Shown piece after piece: positions 1 to 6,380 of a DNA stretch of 9,952 nt (position 1 is the first letter of the stretch; each line of letters opens with the position of its first letter). The notes under the pieces were generated by a model that was given only the letters and a program-made list of their open reading frames with translations, was not told where the DNA came from and made no database searches. Made by a program: the position numbers and the translations under genes. This DNA is from Caldivirga sp. UBA161 (GTDB taxonomy: Archaea > Thermoproteota > Thermoprotei > Thermoproteales > Thermocladiaceae): positions 11,143-21,094 of the forward strand of contig NZ_DAXS01000001.1 in the NCBI RefSeq assembly GCF_002506515.1. Reading direction: 5' to 3'.

Positions 1-130
1 TAGCCATTAATATATAGAACATAAGCGTGAGTAAGCCAAACCTAGCTGACTTATTAACCCAAATAAGCCTCAAAATATTAAATACACTCTTAATGGCTCC
101 TTCAACCCTACTGTAACTGACCTCCATCAT
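1..130 (-). CDS. DppC-like ABC transporter permease, N-terminal fragment (cut by window edge)
   Basis: Only the first 43 codons are inside the window. The peptide begins MMEVSYSRVEG and continues into LRLIWVNKSARFGLLTLMFY, a short cytoplasmic leader followed by the start of a first membrane helix, as at the N terminus of DppC/OppC permeases. The start ATG (130-128) overlaps the dppB-like stop in an ATGA arrangement, so the two are almost certainly translationally coupled. A GGTGA Shine-Dalgarno motif (plus strand 138-142) lies 7 nt upstream of the ATG. DppC normally pairs with DppB to form the membrane channel of a peptide/oligosaccharide/nickel-type ABC importer. The assignment rests mostly on position next to DppB and on the N-terminal pattern. 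The conserved EAA loop would be outside the window. Confidence 0.75.
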   Translation of the reverse strand, partial: MMEVSYSRVEGAIKSVFNILRLIWVNKSARFGLLTLMFYILMA

Positions 131-1149
131 CCTTGCCTCACCCTTGGGTCTATTAGTGAGTATGTTAAGTCAGCAATAACCATACCTAATATTACCGCTA
201 ATATGAGTATAAGTAGAATACCCATTCCAAGGGCCCAGTCGCCATTACCAAGTGATGATGAGAACAATGCACCAACACCTGGATATGAGAAAACAGTCTC
301 AACGAATACTGCTCCACCGAATGATGTGCCTAGTGCTATTATTATTCCTGTGTATAGTGGTAGTAGTGCGTTTCTTCCTACGTATCTTCTCTGTATCCAG
401 CTGCTTGGTAGTCCTCTTGCTTCAGCGTAGTTTACGTAGTCTTCACCCAGTACTGAGATGATGTTACCCCTCATGCTTAAGGCCCAATGACCAAAGGAGG
501 AGAAGGCAAGCGTGAAGATGGGTAAAGCAGCATGATAAAGAACACTAATAATAAAAGGCAAATTAAAGCCTGGAGTACCAGAGTATGCTCCGTGGGTTGG
601 GAAAATATGATACTCGAAGCCTAGGAAGTAAACCAGTAATGCCGCATAAATGTAAACTGGTATTGATCTTTTTACTGTTATGAATTGCGTAACAGCCTGA
701 TCACCAGTAGAACCCCTATGATAAGCCATATACTGACCAAGATAAACACCCACAAAGAAAGCAATCAAATTAGCAGAAACAACAATAAACAAAGTCCAGG
801 GAAGGTACCTGGCTATTAACGTTAATACGGGTAAACCATATACCACTGACCAACCCCAGTCACCCCTGAATGTGTTCACTATGTATTTAGCGAAACCTAC
901 GGCTGGATTACCGTGAATCATGAAGGCTGAGGCCCATTGAACAATGTACTCGTAATTCCCCCTACTCATTAATGCAGGCCCAGTGCCGCCTACACCGCTG
1001 GTGCCGCCACCGAGCATACCCAATTGGGATAGTATGTAGTTTATTGGGTTAACTGGAGCGTATTCGAAAAGCACGTAACTTATGAATAATGCAACAAACC
1101 AGGTAGCTACTGCTAATCCTATCCTTCTAATTAACCAATTAGCCTTCAT
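127..1149 (-). CDS. DppB-like ABC transporter permease (peptide/oligosaccharide family)
   Basis: A 340-aa integral membrane protein. Residues 11-30 form the first membrane helix, followed by an external segment. GDWGWSVVYGLPV (97-109) is the conserved stretch before helix 2 in DppB/OppB proteins. The EAA-type cytoplasmic loop, which contacts the ATPase subunits, is at about 237-262 (EDYVNYAEARGL ... RRYVGRNALLP), followed by the family signature ETVFSYPGVG (284-293). The ending LIDPRVRQG is typical of the family. A glycine-rich stretch (44-57) lies in the external segment after helix 1. In crenarchaea such permeases often carry di- or oligosaccharides, and the two sugar-type dehydrogenases upstream fit that, but the substrate is not shown by the sequence. 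A strong BRE/TATA element ends 21 bp before the ATG, so this gene heads a leaderless dppBC transcript. No binding protein or ATPase gene is visible. Confidence 0.92.
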   Translation of the reverse strand: MKANWLIRRIGLAVATWFVALFISYVLFEYAPVNPINYILSQLGMLGGGTSGVGGTGPALMSRGNYEYIVQWASAFMIHGNPAVGFAKYIVNTFRGDWGWSVVYGLPVLTLIARYLPWTLFIVVSANLIAFFVGVYLGQYMAYHRGSTGDQAVTQFITVKRSIPVYIYAALLVYFLGFEYHIFPTHGAYSGTPGFNLPFIISVLYHAALPIFTLAFSSFGHWALSMRGNIISVLGEDYVNYAEARGLPSSWIQRRYVGRNALLPLYTGIIIALGTSFGGAVFVETVFSYPGVGALFSSSLGNGDWALGMGILLILILAVILGMVIADLTYSLIDPRVRQG

Positions 1150-1170
1150 AATTAATTAATTTGTAAAATC

Positions 1171-1188
1171 TTTATATACTTTTTCTTT
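1171..1188 (-). promoter_or_regulatory. BRE/TATA promoter of the dppBC-like operon
   Basis: Read on the minus strand, the segment is AAAGAAAAAG followed by TATATAAA: an A-rich BRE directly upstream of a near-ideal archaeal TATA box (TATA at 1171-1178). The TATA centre is about 25 bp from the ATG at 1149, which places the expected transcription start at the start codon, so the mRNA should be leaderless. It lies in the 74-bp gap after the Gfo/Idh gene, indicating that the transporter is transcribed separately from the oxidoreductases. Confidence 0.8.
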
Positions 1189-1223
1189 AAATGCATGCAA
1201 ACTTGAGTGCCTTTACGTTTAAG

Positions 1224-2228
1224 TCACTGAACCCTTACTTCACTAATCTTAACTGGCCTACCCTCCCTCCATGACTTATATGCAGCTGCAACCACTTCAA
1301 GAGCCCTTAAGCCATCAAGCCCACTGGCCCTGGGTGTTAGGTTGCTTTCAATAATCCTAATGAAGTCCTCGATCATATTCCTATCCGCATCTGGGCCGTA
1401 GGATACCCAGTGGAATCCCTTATCATCGGCTAGGGATATGTTTTGGTTGAAGGCATTAATGGTTAATACGCCGCGCTCCGCCAGTATCCTCATGTAGACG
1501 TCACCCCATATTGGCCACGTCTCATGCCTAGACCAGCTTGAGTCAATTGATACAGGCGTGCCGTCACTCAGCTTAGCCAGTATTAGGGCATTATCCTCAA
1601 CCTTAAGTTGAGGCCTAATGTTCCTACCCACGAAGGCTGAAACCTCCTCAAACTCCTTACCAGTGAACCACCTTATTAAGTCGGCTACGTGAACTATGTG
1701 ATCCATCATTGCTCCACCACCCGCTAACTCAGGGTCAACGAACCAGTCGAAGGGGCATGTGCCATGGTTAGTCGCTGTTATTGACTTAATTCCCCCAAAT
1801 TCACTAACCCTACTCTTAGCCTCCACCACTGCATCATGATACCTCATTACGAAGGCTACCTGAAGCTTAACGCCACGCCTATCAGCCTCATTAACCATGG
1901 TTACTGCATCACTCACTAATGTTGTTATGGGCTTCTCAACAATAACGTGTACCCCAGCCTTAATGAGGGGTAGGGCGTAGGTTATGTGCCTAGCGTTCTC
2001 TGAAGCAACCACAGCTGCATCAAAGCCACCCTCAGCCATTAACTTCTCGAAGTCGCTGTAAACCACCTTGGGTTTAAAGGCCTCCTGAACCCTCCTTAAT
2101 CTATCAGCGTTATTATCGAAGACAGCTACTAGGCTTGCCTTACCCTCAGCCTCAAGCTCCTTAATAGCCCTGGTGTAGCTCCATGCATGCATGTGTGCGT
2201 ATGAGACTACCGCAAAGCGGAGCACCAT
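1224..2228 (-). CDS. Gfo/Idh/MocA-family oxidoreductase with atypical nucleotide-binding loop
   Basis: About 334 aa. These enzymes are NAD(P)-dependent dehydrogenases of sugars, cyclitols or their derivatives, with an N-terminal Rossmann domain and a C-terminal alpha/beta substrate domain. The family signature EKP is at 98-100 (VIVEKPITT), and the substrate/catalytic motif GGGAMMDHIVHVADLIRW (170-187) supplies D176, H180 and D183. The usual N-terminal GxGxxG/A loop is replaced by VVSYAHMHAWSY (7-18). This may mark a subfamily with altered cofactor binding; the rest looks intact. Start choice: a GTG at 2234 would overlap the upstream stop, but the perfect GAGGTGA Shine-Dalgarno (2236-2242) is 7 nt from the ATG at 2228 and only 1 nt from the GTG. 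Both this protein and its upstream paralogue then begin MVL. It is probably cotranscribed with that paralogue. The substrate is unknown. Confidence 0.88.
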   Translation of the reverse strand: MVLRFAVVSYAHMHAWSYTRAIKELEAEGKASLVAVFDNNADRLRRVQEAFKPKVVYSDFEKLMAEGGFDAAVVASENARHITYALPLIKAGVHVIVEKPITTLVSDAVTMVNEADRRGVKLQVAFVMRYHDAVVEAKSRVSEFGGIKSITATNHGTCPFDWFVDPELAGGGAMMDHIVHVADLIRWFTGKEFEEVSAFVGRNIRPQLKVEDNALILAKLSDGTPVSIDSSWSRHETWPIWGDVYMRILAERGVLTINAFNQNISLADDKGFHWVSYGPDADRNMIEDFIRIIESNLTPRASGLDGLRALEVVAAAYKSWREGRPVKISEVRVQ

Positions 2229-2230
2229 GG

Positions 2231-3220
2231 TCACTTCACCTCACTTGGGTTAACTACCCTACCCTCCATAATACTCTTATTAATTGATAAGGCAAGCCTA
2301 AGCGCCTCAACAGCATCATGAGGCTCAATGGGTGGTTTAACACCCTTATTAACCCAGTTTAGGAATGCAATCCACTCCAGGTAGTAGGCGTCCTTCATCA
2401 TTGGGCTGTACCTATAGTATGAGTTATTAATGTAAGCCTCAACAGTGGCTGTGGATTGATTATCAACAGCCATTAAGCCGTTAGTGCCGGATACTTCGAA
2501 GTATGTTGTGAATGGGTAATTCCTAGGCATAGCCCACGAACCCTCAACGTAGGCCACAGCCCCATTATCGAACTCCAGGGTAGCCATGAAGTGGTCTATT
2601 GATGTGGCTGATTCACTGGAGTATATGCCCCCTATTGCGTAAACCCTCTTAACACCACCAAAGGTCCACCTCAAGTAATCTAAGTCATGTATGCTCATGT
2701 CCACTGCAACCCCACCACTCAATTCCTGGAACCTGAACCAGCGCCCTGGATGTGAACTAAGCCTATATGCCCTAATAACCCTAGGTTCACCAACCCTACC
2801 AGCCATTATTAATTCCCTAGCCCTAACGTACTCAGGCCAGAATCTTAGGCAGTGGGCTACCATCAACTTAATGCCCCCAGCCTCATAGGCCTTAACCAAT
2901 TCCTCCCCATCCTTAACTGTTAGGGTTATGGGCTTCTCAAGCATTACATCCTTACCAGCCTTAATAGCCTCCTCGGCAATGGCCTTATGCGTATACGTTG
3001 GTGTGGCTATAAGCACAATATCTATGCTTGAATCATTAATAATACTCCTCCAGTCATCAGTCACCTTAGGTATGTTAAACCTCCTGGCCAATAGGAGCGC
3101 ATCCTCATAAGGTATCCCGAATATTGCAGATAATTCAATGCCATCAATCCTGCTTAAGACCGGTAAGTGAAGCTCCCTAGCTGCGAAACCTGAACCAAGG
3201 ATACCCACCTTGAGAACCAT
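2231..3220 (-). CDS. Gfo/Idh/MocA-family oxidoreductase (putative sugar or cyclitol dehydrogenase)
   Basis: A 329-aa protein of typical length for the family. It opens with a Rossmann strand and dinucleotide-binding loop, VGILGSGFAA (5-14). IATPTYTHKAIAEEAIKAGK (71-90) is the standard strand-4/helix stretch, EKP is at 95-97 (VMLEKPITL), and GGVAVDMSIHDLDYLRW (169-185) gives D174, H178 and D181, the proton-relay/substrate site of MocA-type dehydrogenases. All expected catalytic elements are present, so an active NAD(P)-dependent dehydrogenase of a sugar, inositol or amino-sugar is likely; the specificity cannot be read. It is the first gene of a two-gene unit with the divergent paralogue downstream, and both lie next to a Dpp-type importer, which suggests that the imported compound or its breakdown product is the substrate. 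AT-rich TATA-like elements precede the ATG. Confidence 0.92.
   Translation of the reverse strand: MVLKVGILGSGFAARELHLPVLSRIDGIELSAIFGIPYEDALLLARRFNIPKVTDDWRSIINDSSIDIVLIATPTYTHKAIAEEAIKAGKDVMLEKPITLTVKDGEELVKAYEAGGIKLMVAHCLRFWPEYVRARELIMAGRVGEPRVIRAYRLSSHPGRWFRFQELSGGVAVDMSIHDLDYLRWTFGGVKRVYAIGGIYSSESATSIDHFMATLEFDNGAVAYVEGSWAMPRNYPFTTYFEVSGTNGLMAVDNQSTATVEAYINNSYYRYSPMMKDAYYLEWIAFLNWVNKGVKPPIEPHDAVEALRLALSINKSIMEGRVVNPSEVK
2236..2242 (-). promoter_or_regulatory. Shine-Dalgarno site of the second Gfo/Idh gene
   Basis: On the minus strand this reads GAGGTGA, the full complement of the conserved crenarchaeal 16S rRNA 3' end (UCACCUC). It lies inside the last codons of the upstream oxidoreductase gene and 7 nt before the ATG at 2228. 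It decides between two possible starts and supports translational coupling of the pair. Confidence 0.75.
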
Positions 3221-3241
3221 TAATTATTGAAACCCTTTAAA

Positions 3242-3264
3242 TTTAAATGCATTACTATATATAG
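3242..3264 (-). promoter_or_regulatory. Probable promoter of the Gfo/Idh gene pair
   Basis: Two TATA-like elements lie upstream of the ATG at 3220. TTTAAA (3242-3247) is centred about 24 bp away and would give a leaderless mRNA. CTATATATAG (3255-3264) is centred about 39 bp away and would give a leader of some 13 nt. No Shine-Dalgarno motif precedes the ATG, which favours the proximal element. The choice is uncertain. Confidence 0.5.
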
Positions 3265-3349
3265 CTTAAGTAAATTATTATATAGCATTAGCAGAATCAT
3301 TAATTATAAGACCATAAATACCTATATGAATAATTTAATACGTCATGGT

Positions 3350-4831
3350 TCATTCCCTACTCCTACCATTAATCACTTCAATATCCCTAGCTTGAATTGG
3401 GAACGCATACTCATCGTAAGCCACCTCACCATGCATTTCCCTATCACCAACACTCAGTGTGATTGGTGATGCCCTAAGTGGCGTAACCTTACTTATGAGC
3501 TTTAGTATTAGGAGGGTCATAAATCCACTGTAGGCTGCAACCACAAGGGCTGCCACAATTTGAATTATTAACTGGTATGTATTCCCATATAATGCACCTG
3601 ATAACCCAGGCACTATTAAAGCCGCCACATGAGGATCAGCAAATACGCCCGTTAATACGCCACCCAGGAAGCCTGGTATTGCATGTGTTGAAAACACGCC
3701 AGTGGCATCATCAATGTTCCTAATTGGCTTAAGCCTATATTGGATTAGGTTTAGGGAAGCCCAGGCTGCGGCGCCTGAGGCTAAGCCTATTATCAGCGCA
3801 CCAAGCCCATTAACATAGCCGGCAGCCGGAGTTATTCCAACTAAACCAGCCACGGCCCCTGATGCGGCGCCGGTTAGGCTTGGTTTATCATTAACGGTTA
3901 CATCAAGTATTAGCCATGTTAATAAGGCTATTGCGGCAGCTAGGTTAGTGTTTAATACGGCTATTGAAGCATCAATGGTTACACCGTATGGGTCGCCACC
4001 GTTGAATCCATTCCAACCAAGCCAAAGTAGGCCTAGGCCAGTGGCTACTTGAGTTAAATTATGCGGGCTAAGCTTCCTCTCACCATCAAGCCTTGGCCCA
4101 ATCATCATTGCCGCAACCACGGCAGCTACACCAGCATCAAGGTGTATCACGTAACCCCCAGAGAAGTCCACTGCACCCAATTGAGCTAACCAACCACCAC
4201 CCCATAGCCAGTACGCTAATGGTCCATAAACTAAGGCTGACCATAATGGTACGAAGAGCATCCAAGCCTTAAAATTCATCCTCTCTATTAAGGCACCAAC
4301 TATTAAGGCTGGTGTTATTGCAGCGAACACGAACTGGAAGTATACTAGGGTGGGGAGTGATATGTTTGGTTGTTGATTGGCTAATGGTATATCAGCCTGT
4401 GAGGTAAGTATACCGCTGGTGAGTACGGGGGTTGGTTTACCTAATATACCAAACCCCTTAATGGCTAATAGGGGTGGCCCAAAGGACATCTCGTACTCAA
4501 AGAGAATCCATAGAACCAGCACTATTGAGAAGGCGTAGAGGACCATCATCATTGTGTTTATGACGTACTTCCTCCTGGTTAAACCACCGTAGAACAGCAT
4601 TAAACCAGGTACACTCATTAAGCCAACTAATGTGGCCGCTGTAAGCTCCCAGGCGTTACTGCCTGGGCTAAGCCAATTGGGTACTGATGATGAGGGGTAT
4701 CCACTTAACTGCTGCAATTGCGCCCTAACCATTAAAGAGCCTGCAGCCGCCGTACAGATGGTGAATAATATATATACCATATTTATTATCCGCCTCATTC
4801 TATTTATATAACCTATCACTGAGGCTTGCAT
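3350..4831 (-). CDS. amt: Amt-family ammonium transporter
   Basis: A 493-aa polytopic membrane protein of the Amt/Mep/Rh family, which conducts ammonium/ammonia across the cytoplasmic membrane. Visible landmarks are VPGLMLFYGGLTRRK (74-88), FVFAAITPALIVGALIERM (167-185), AVDFSGGYVIHLDAG (220-234) with D222 and pore histidine H230, WLGWNGFNGGDPYG (270-283), and FSTHAIPGFLGGVLTGVFADP (380-400) with the second pore histidine H383. The cytosolic tail keeps the family-like MHGEVAYDEYAF (466-477). The N terminus is long. A start at Met12 (4798) would give a classical signal-peptide shape (MRR, hydrophobic core, small residues), whereas the TATA spacing supports the ATG at 4831. No glnK/PII regulator gene is adjacent, unlike many bacterial and euryarchaeal amt loci. 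Confidence 0.96.
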   Translation of the reverse strand: MQASVIGYINRMRRIINMVYILFTICTAAAGSLMVRAQLQQLSGYPSSSVPNWLSPGSNAWELTAATLVGLMSVPGLMLFYGGLTRRKYVINTMMMVLYAFSIVLVLWILFEYEMSFGPPLLAIKGFGILGKPTPVLTSGILTSQADIPLANQQPNISLPTLVYFQFVFAAITPALIVGALIERMNFKAWMLFVPLWSALVYGPLAYWLWGGGWLAQLGAVDFSGGYVIHLDAGVAAVVAAMMIGPRLDGERKLSPHNLTQVATGLGLLWLGWNGFNGGDPYGVTIDASIAVLNTNLAAAIALLTWLILDVTVNDKPSLTGAASGAVAGLVGITPAAGYVNGLGALIIGLASGAAAWASLNLIQYRLKPIRNIDDATGVFSTHAIPGFLGGVLTGVFADPHVAALIVPGLSGALYGNTYQLIIQIVAALVVAAYSGFMTLLILKLISKVTPLRASPITLSVGDREMHGEVAYDEYAFPIQARDIEVINGRSRE

Positions 4832-4850
4832 AAGTAGTTGCTATTGATTC

Positions 4851-4865
4851 ATTTATAAGTTTTAC
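4851..4865 (-). promoter_or_regulatory. BRE/TATA promoter of amt
   Basis: On the minus strand GTAAAAC precedes TTATAAAT (TATA at 4851-4858). The TATA centre is about 24 bp from the ATG at 4831, slightly short for a leaderless start but within the usual range. No Shine-Dalgarno motif is present. Confidence 0.65.
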
Positions 4866-4924
4866 TCGTCAATATAGTAGTCTAGGTAGATTCAGGCCTA
4901 AGCAAATAGACTATTTAATGGCTT

Positions 4925-4939
4925 GGAAACACTTATTAA
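4925..4939 (+). promoter_or_regulatory. Putative promoter of the candidate C/D box sRNA
   Basis: GGAAACA followed by CTTATTAA (4932-4939) resembles a BRE/TATA pair. Its centre is about 26 bp upstream of 4961-4962, so transcription would begin 2-3 nt before the C box at 4964. The TATA sequence matches the CTTATTAA element that precedes the L13e gene in this window. The placement is suggestive; the element alone would not be convincing in AT-rich DNA. Confidence 0.4.
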
Positions 4940-4960
4940 CTGCCTAGCCACCAAGTTACT

Positions 4961-5014
4961 GGAGTGATGAATTGAACCCACACGTATTAGTGAAGACGCC
5001 TAAGTCGGCTGATT
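4961..5014 (+). ncRNA. Candidate C/D box sRNA (2'-O-methylation guide)
   Basis: In order on the plus strand: a perfect C box GTGATGA (4964-4970), a 19-nt interval, a C' box GTGAAGA with one mismatch (4990-4996), a 12-nt guide CGCCTAAGTCGG (4997-5008), and a perfect D box CTGA (5009-5012). C to D spans 49 nt, as in archaeal C/D sRNAs. The interval after C begins ATTGAACCC, the reverse complement of the tRNA T-arm sequence GGGTTCAAT. A D' box is expected around 4979-4986 but is degenerate (CACA or CGTA). The second guide would pair with CCGACTTAGGCG, methylating its fifth base under the N+5 rule; I cannot name that target. The sRNA would lie antisense to the last few codons of the MFS gene. A TATA-like element is correctly spaced upstream. 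No expression evidence exists here, so this is a prediction. Confidence 0.5.
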
Positions 5015-6154
5015 ACTACGGTGGTGTGTATCCTGAATAATCCATAGTACTCCAGTAAGAAGTGTAGCTAGTGCCAGTACTAGTGCTGCTAAGGCCACTG
5101 TTAAACCTAGGCCAAGGTGGCTTATTGAGAAGCCACCGAGTAGGTTACCCACCGCTATACCCACTGCTGTCGGTATATTGTAGATACCCATTATTAACCC
5201 CTCAGACCCCTCCTCAATCCTGTATCCAACATATGCGTATATTGATGGCACTAGGGCTGAGGCCAGGAGGATTGAGGGTACTAGGGGTATGATGGCGCTA
5301 CTGATGCTTATTACTCCAGACACTGCTAAGTAAGCCATACCTATTACTAGGGTTAAGCCAATTAAACCAATCATAATGACCCTCATGACCCCTATCCTAT
5401 CAGCCAATGCACCGAACATCATCATGCCGAAGGCTAATACTAACGCTGCTGCAACGTATATTAGGGCAACGTAGGCTCCACTAATGTTAAGATGGCTAGT
5501 TAAGCCTGTGGGTAGGGTGAAGGCTATCCCAAGCATAATCATTATGCCCAACCAAAGTGGGAGGAGGGTTAACTCACTATGCTTCAGCCCCCGCTTCCTA
5601 TGCACCTTAATGCCACGTTTACCCTTAAGCATTAATGCGAGCGGTAGTGTTGCTAAAAATACTACTGAGGCAATTAGCATGGATACCCGGGCCGCCTCAA
5701 TACTATTGTTGATTAACCTCTGCATTAAGCCACTTATACCAATACCTACTATGTAGCCTGCGAAGTATGTTGAGAAGAAACCACCGTACCCTAAGCCCAA
5801 CTTAATCCTCCTATACGCTACTAGTGTTAATAATGGTACGGTCATTAATGCTGCAGCAACACCCATTATACCATGAAGGATGGTTAACGTAACCCAATCA
5901 TTACTCACCGTGAATAAGACTGATGAAGCAAACATGATCAATACTCCAATTGAAACCAAGTAATTGGCCTTAAACCTACCCACCACTAAGCCCACTGGTA
6001 TTGATGCCAAGGCTTCAGCTATTGGATAAGCAGATAATACCACACCCACTAATGCTGAGAAGTGGCTTGGAATATAGTAAGGTATTGCTATTACCATTAT
6101 ACCGTATCCAATTCTCGACACAGTATTAATCATGAGCACTTCATCACCACTCAT
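5000..6154 (-). CDS. Major facilitator superfamily permease, substrate unknown
   Basis: A 384-aa membrane protein with about 12 hydrophobic segments in two halves, joined by a basic cytoplasmic loop (about 177-193: KGKRGIKVHRKRG). The loop between helices 2 and 3 in the first half is a degenerate motif A (GLVVGRFKANYLVSIG, 55-70). The equivalent in the second half is better preserved (GALADRIGVMRVIMIG, 248-263). This repeat is characteristic of the MFS fold. Length and helix layout match small-solute or drug-type MFS carriers. Nothing visible identifies the cargo. It lies upstream of amt on the same strand, but a 168-bp gap and a separate amt promoter argue against one operon. Its 3' end is overlapped on the opposite strand by the candidate C/D sRNA. 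Confidence 0.85.
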   Translation of the reverse strand: MSGDEVLMINTVSRIGYGIMVIAIPYYIPSHFSALVGVVLSAYPIAEALASIPVGLVVGRFKANYLVSIGVLIMFASSVLFTVSNDWVTLTILHGIMGVAAALMTVPLLTLVAYRRIKLGLGYGGFFSTYFAGYIVGIGISGLMQRLINNSIEAARVSMLIASVVFLATLPLALMLKGKRGIKVHRKRGLKHSELTLLPLWLGIMIMLGIAFTLPTGLTSHLNISGAYVALIYVAAALVLAFGMMMFGALADRIGVMRVIMIGLIGLTLVIGMAYLAVSGVISISSAIIPLVPSILLASALVPSIYAYVGYRIEEGSEGLIMGIYNIPTAVGIAVGNLLGGFSISHLGLGLTVALAALVLALATLLTGVLWIIQDTHHRSNQPT

Positions 6155-6180
6155 ACTGCAATAGGGTGAATTACCTTACT

Positions 6181-6188
6181 CTTTAAAA
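6181..6188 (-). promoter_or_regulatory. TATA box of the MFS gene
   Basis: On the minus strand the element reads TTTTAAAG, centred about 30 bp before the ATG at 6154, which predicts a leader of only about 4 nt. No Shine-Dalgarno motif is present. The flanking 226-bp divergent intergenic region (6155-6380) also holds the L13e promoter and the TTAGCCTAA repeats; I see no gene in it. Confidence 0.5.
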
Positions 6189-6326
6189 ATGAATTAGTAA
6201 CCCTTAGCTTAATTCCTTAAATTTAGGAAAGATCTATTGCGTATATTGGCATCCATTACCCTAATTTCAATATAGTACCGTGAATCCACAGCCTTAATTA
6301 AATTAAATGAAGGGAGTAACCCATGT

Positions 6327-6380
6327 TTAGCCTAATCTTATTCAGTAAAGCTTATTAATGCCTTAGCCTAAGGTTTAGCC
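6327..6380 (+). repeat. TTAGCCTAA repeats and palindrome flanking the L13e core promoter
   Basis: TTAGCCTAA occurs at 6327-6335 and again at 6363-6371, a 36-bp period, with a partial TTAGCC at 6375-6380. The second copy sits in a 13-bp inverted repeat CCTTAG-C-CTAAGG (6361-6373). The two full copies flank the TATA box at 6351-6358, and the palindrome occupies the space between TATA and the expected transcription start, a usual place for a repressor operator. Function is inferred from position only. Confidence 0.4.
6345..6358 (+). promoter_or_regulatory. BRE/TATA promoter of the L13e gene
   Basis: GTAAAG (6345-6350) followed by CTTATTAA (6351-6358) forms a BRE/TATA pair. Its centre is 26-27 bp before the GTG at 6381, so the transcript should begin at or next to the start codon. 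This supports the GTG over the in-frame ATG at 6405, which has no Shine-Dalgarno motif. Confidence 0.7.

Noticed and set aside
252..258. Other RTGATGA C-box-like words (for example here, at 7898-7904, and on the minus strand near 2395, 4101 and 6143).
   Set aside because: None is followed by a C' box and a CTGA D box at suitable distance, and they lie inside or antisense to well-supported coding sequence.
3227..3469. Plus-strand 80-codon open frame overlapping the intergenic region and the 3' end of amt.
   Set aside because: About half is antisense to the conserved Amt tail, no promoter or ribosome-binding signal precedes it, and the product resembles nothing known.
4940..4990. Possible minus-strand tRNA 3' end, because the minus strand reads GTGGGTTCAATTC like a T-arm.
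   Set aside because: The flanking bases (GTGGG and CATCA) cannot form a T-stem, and no anticodon arm or acceptor stem is found around it. The T-loop complement is better explained as an sRNA guide or as chance.
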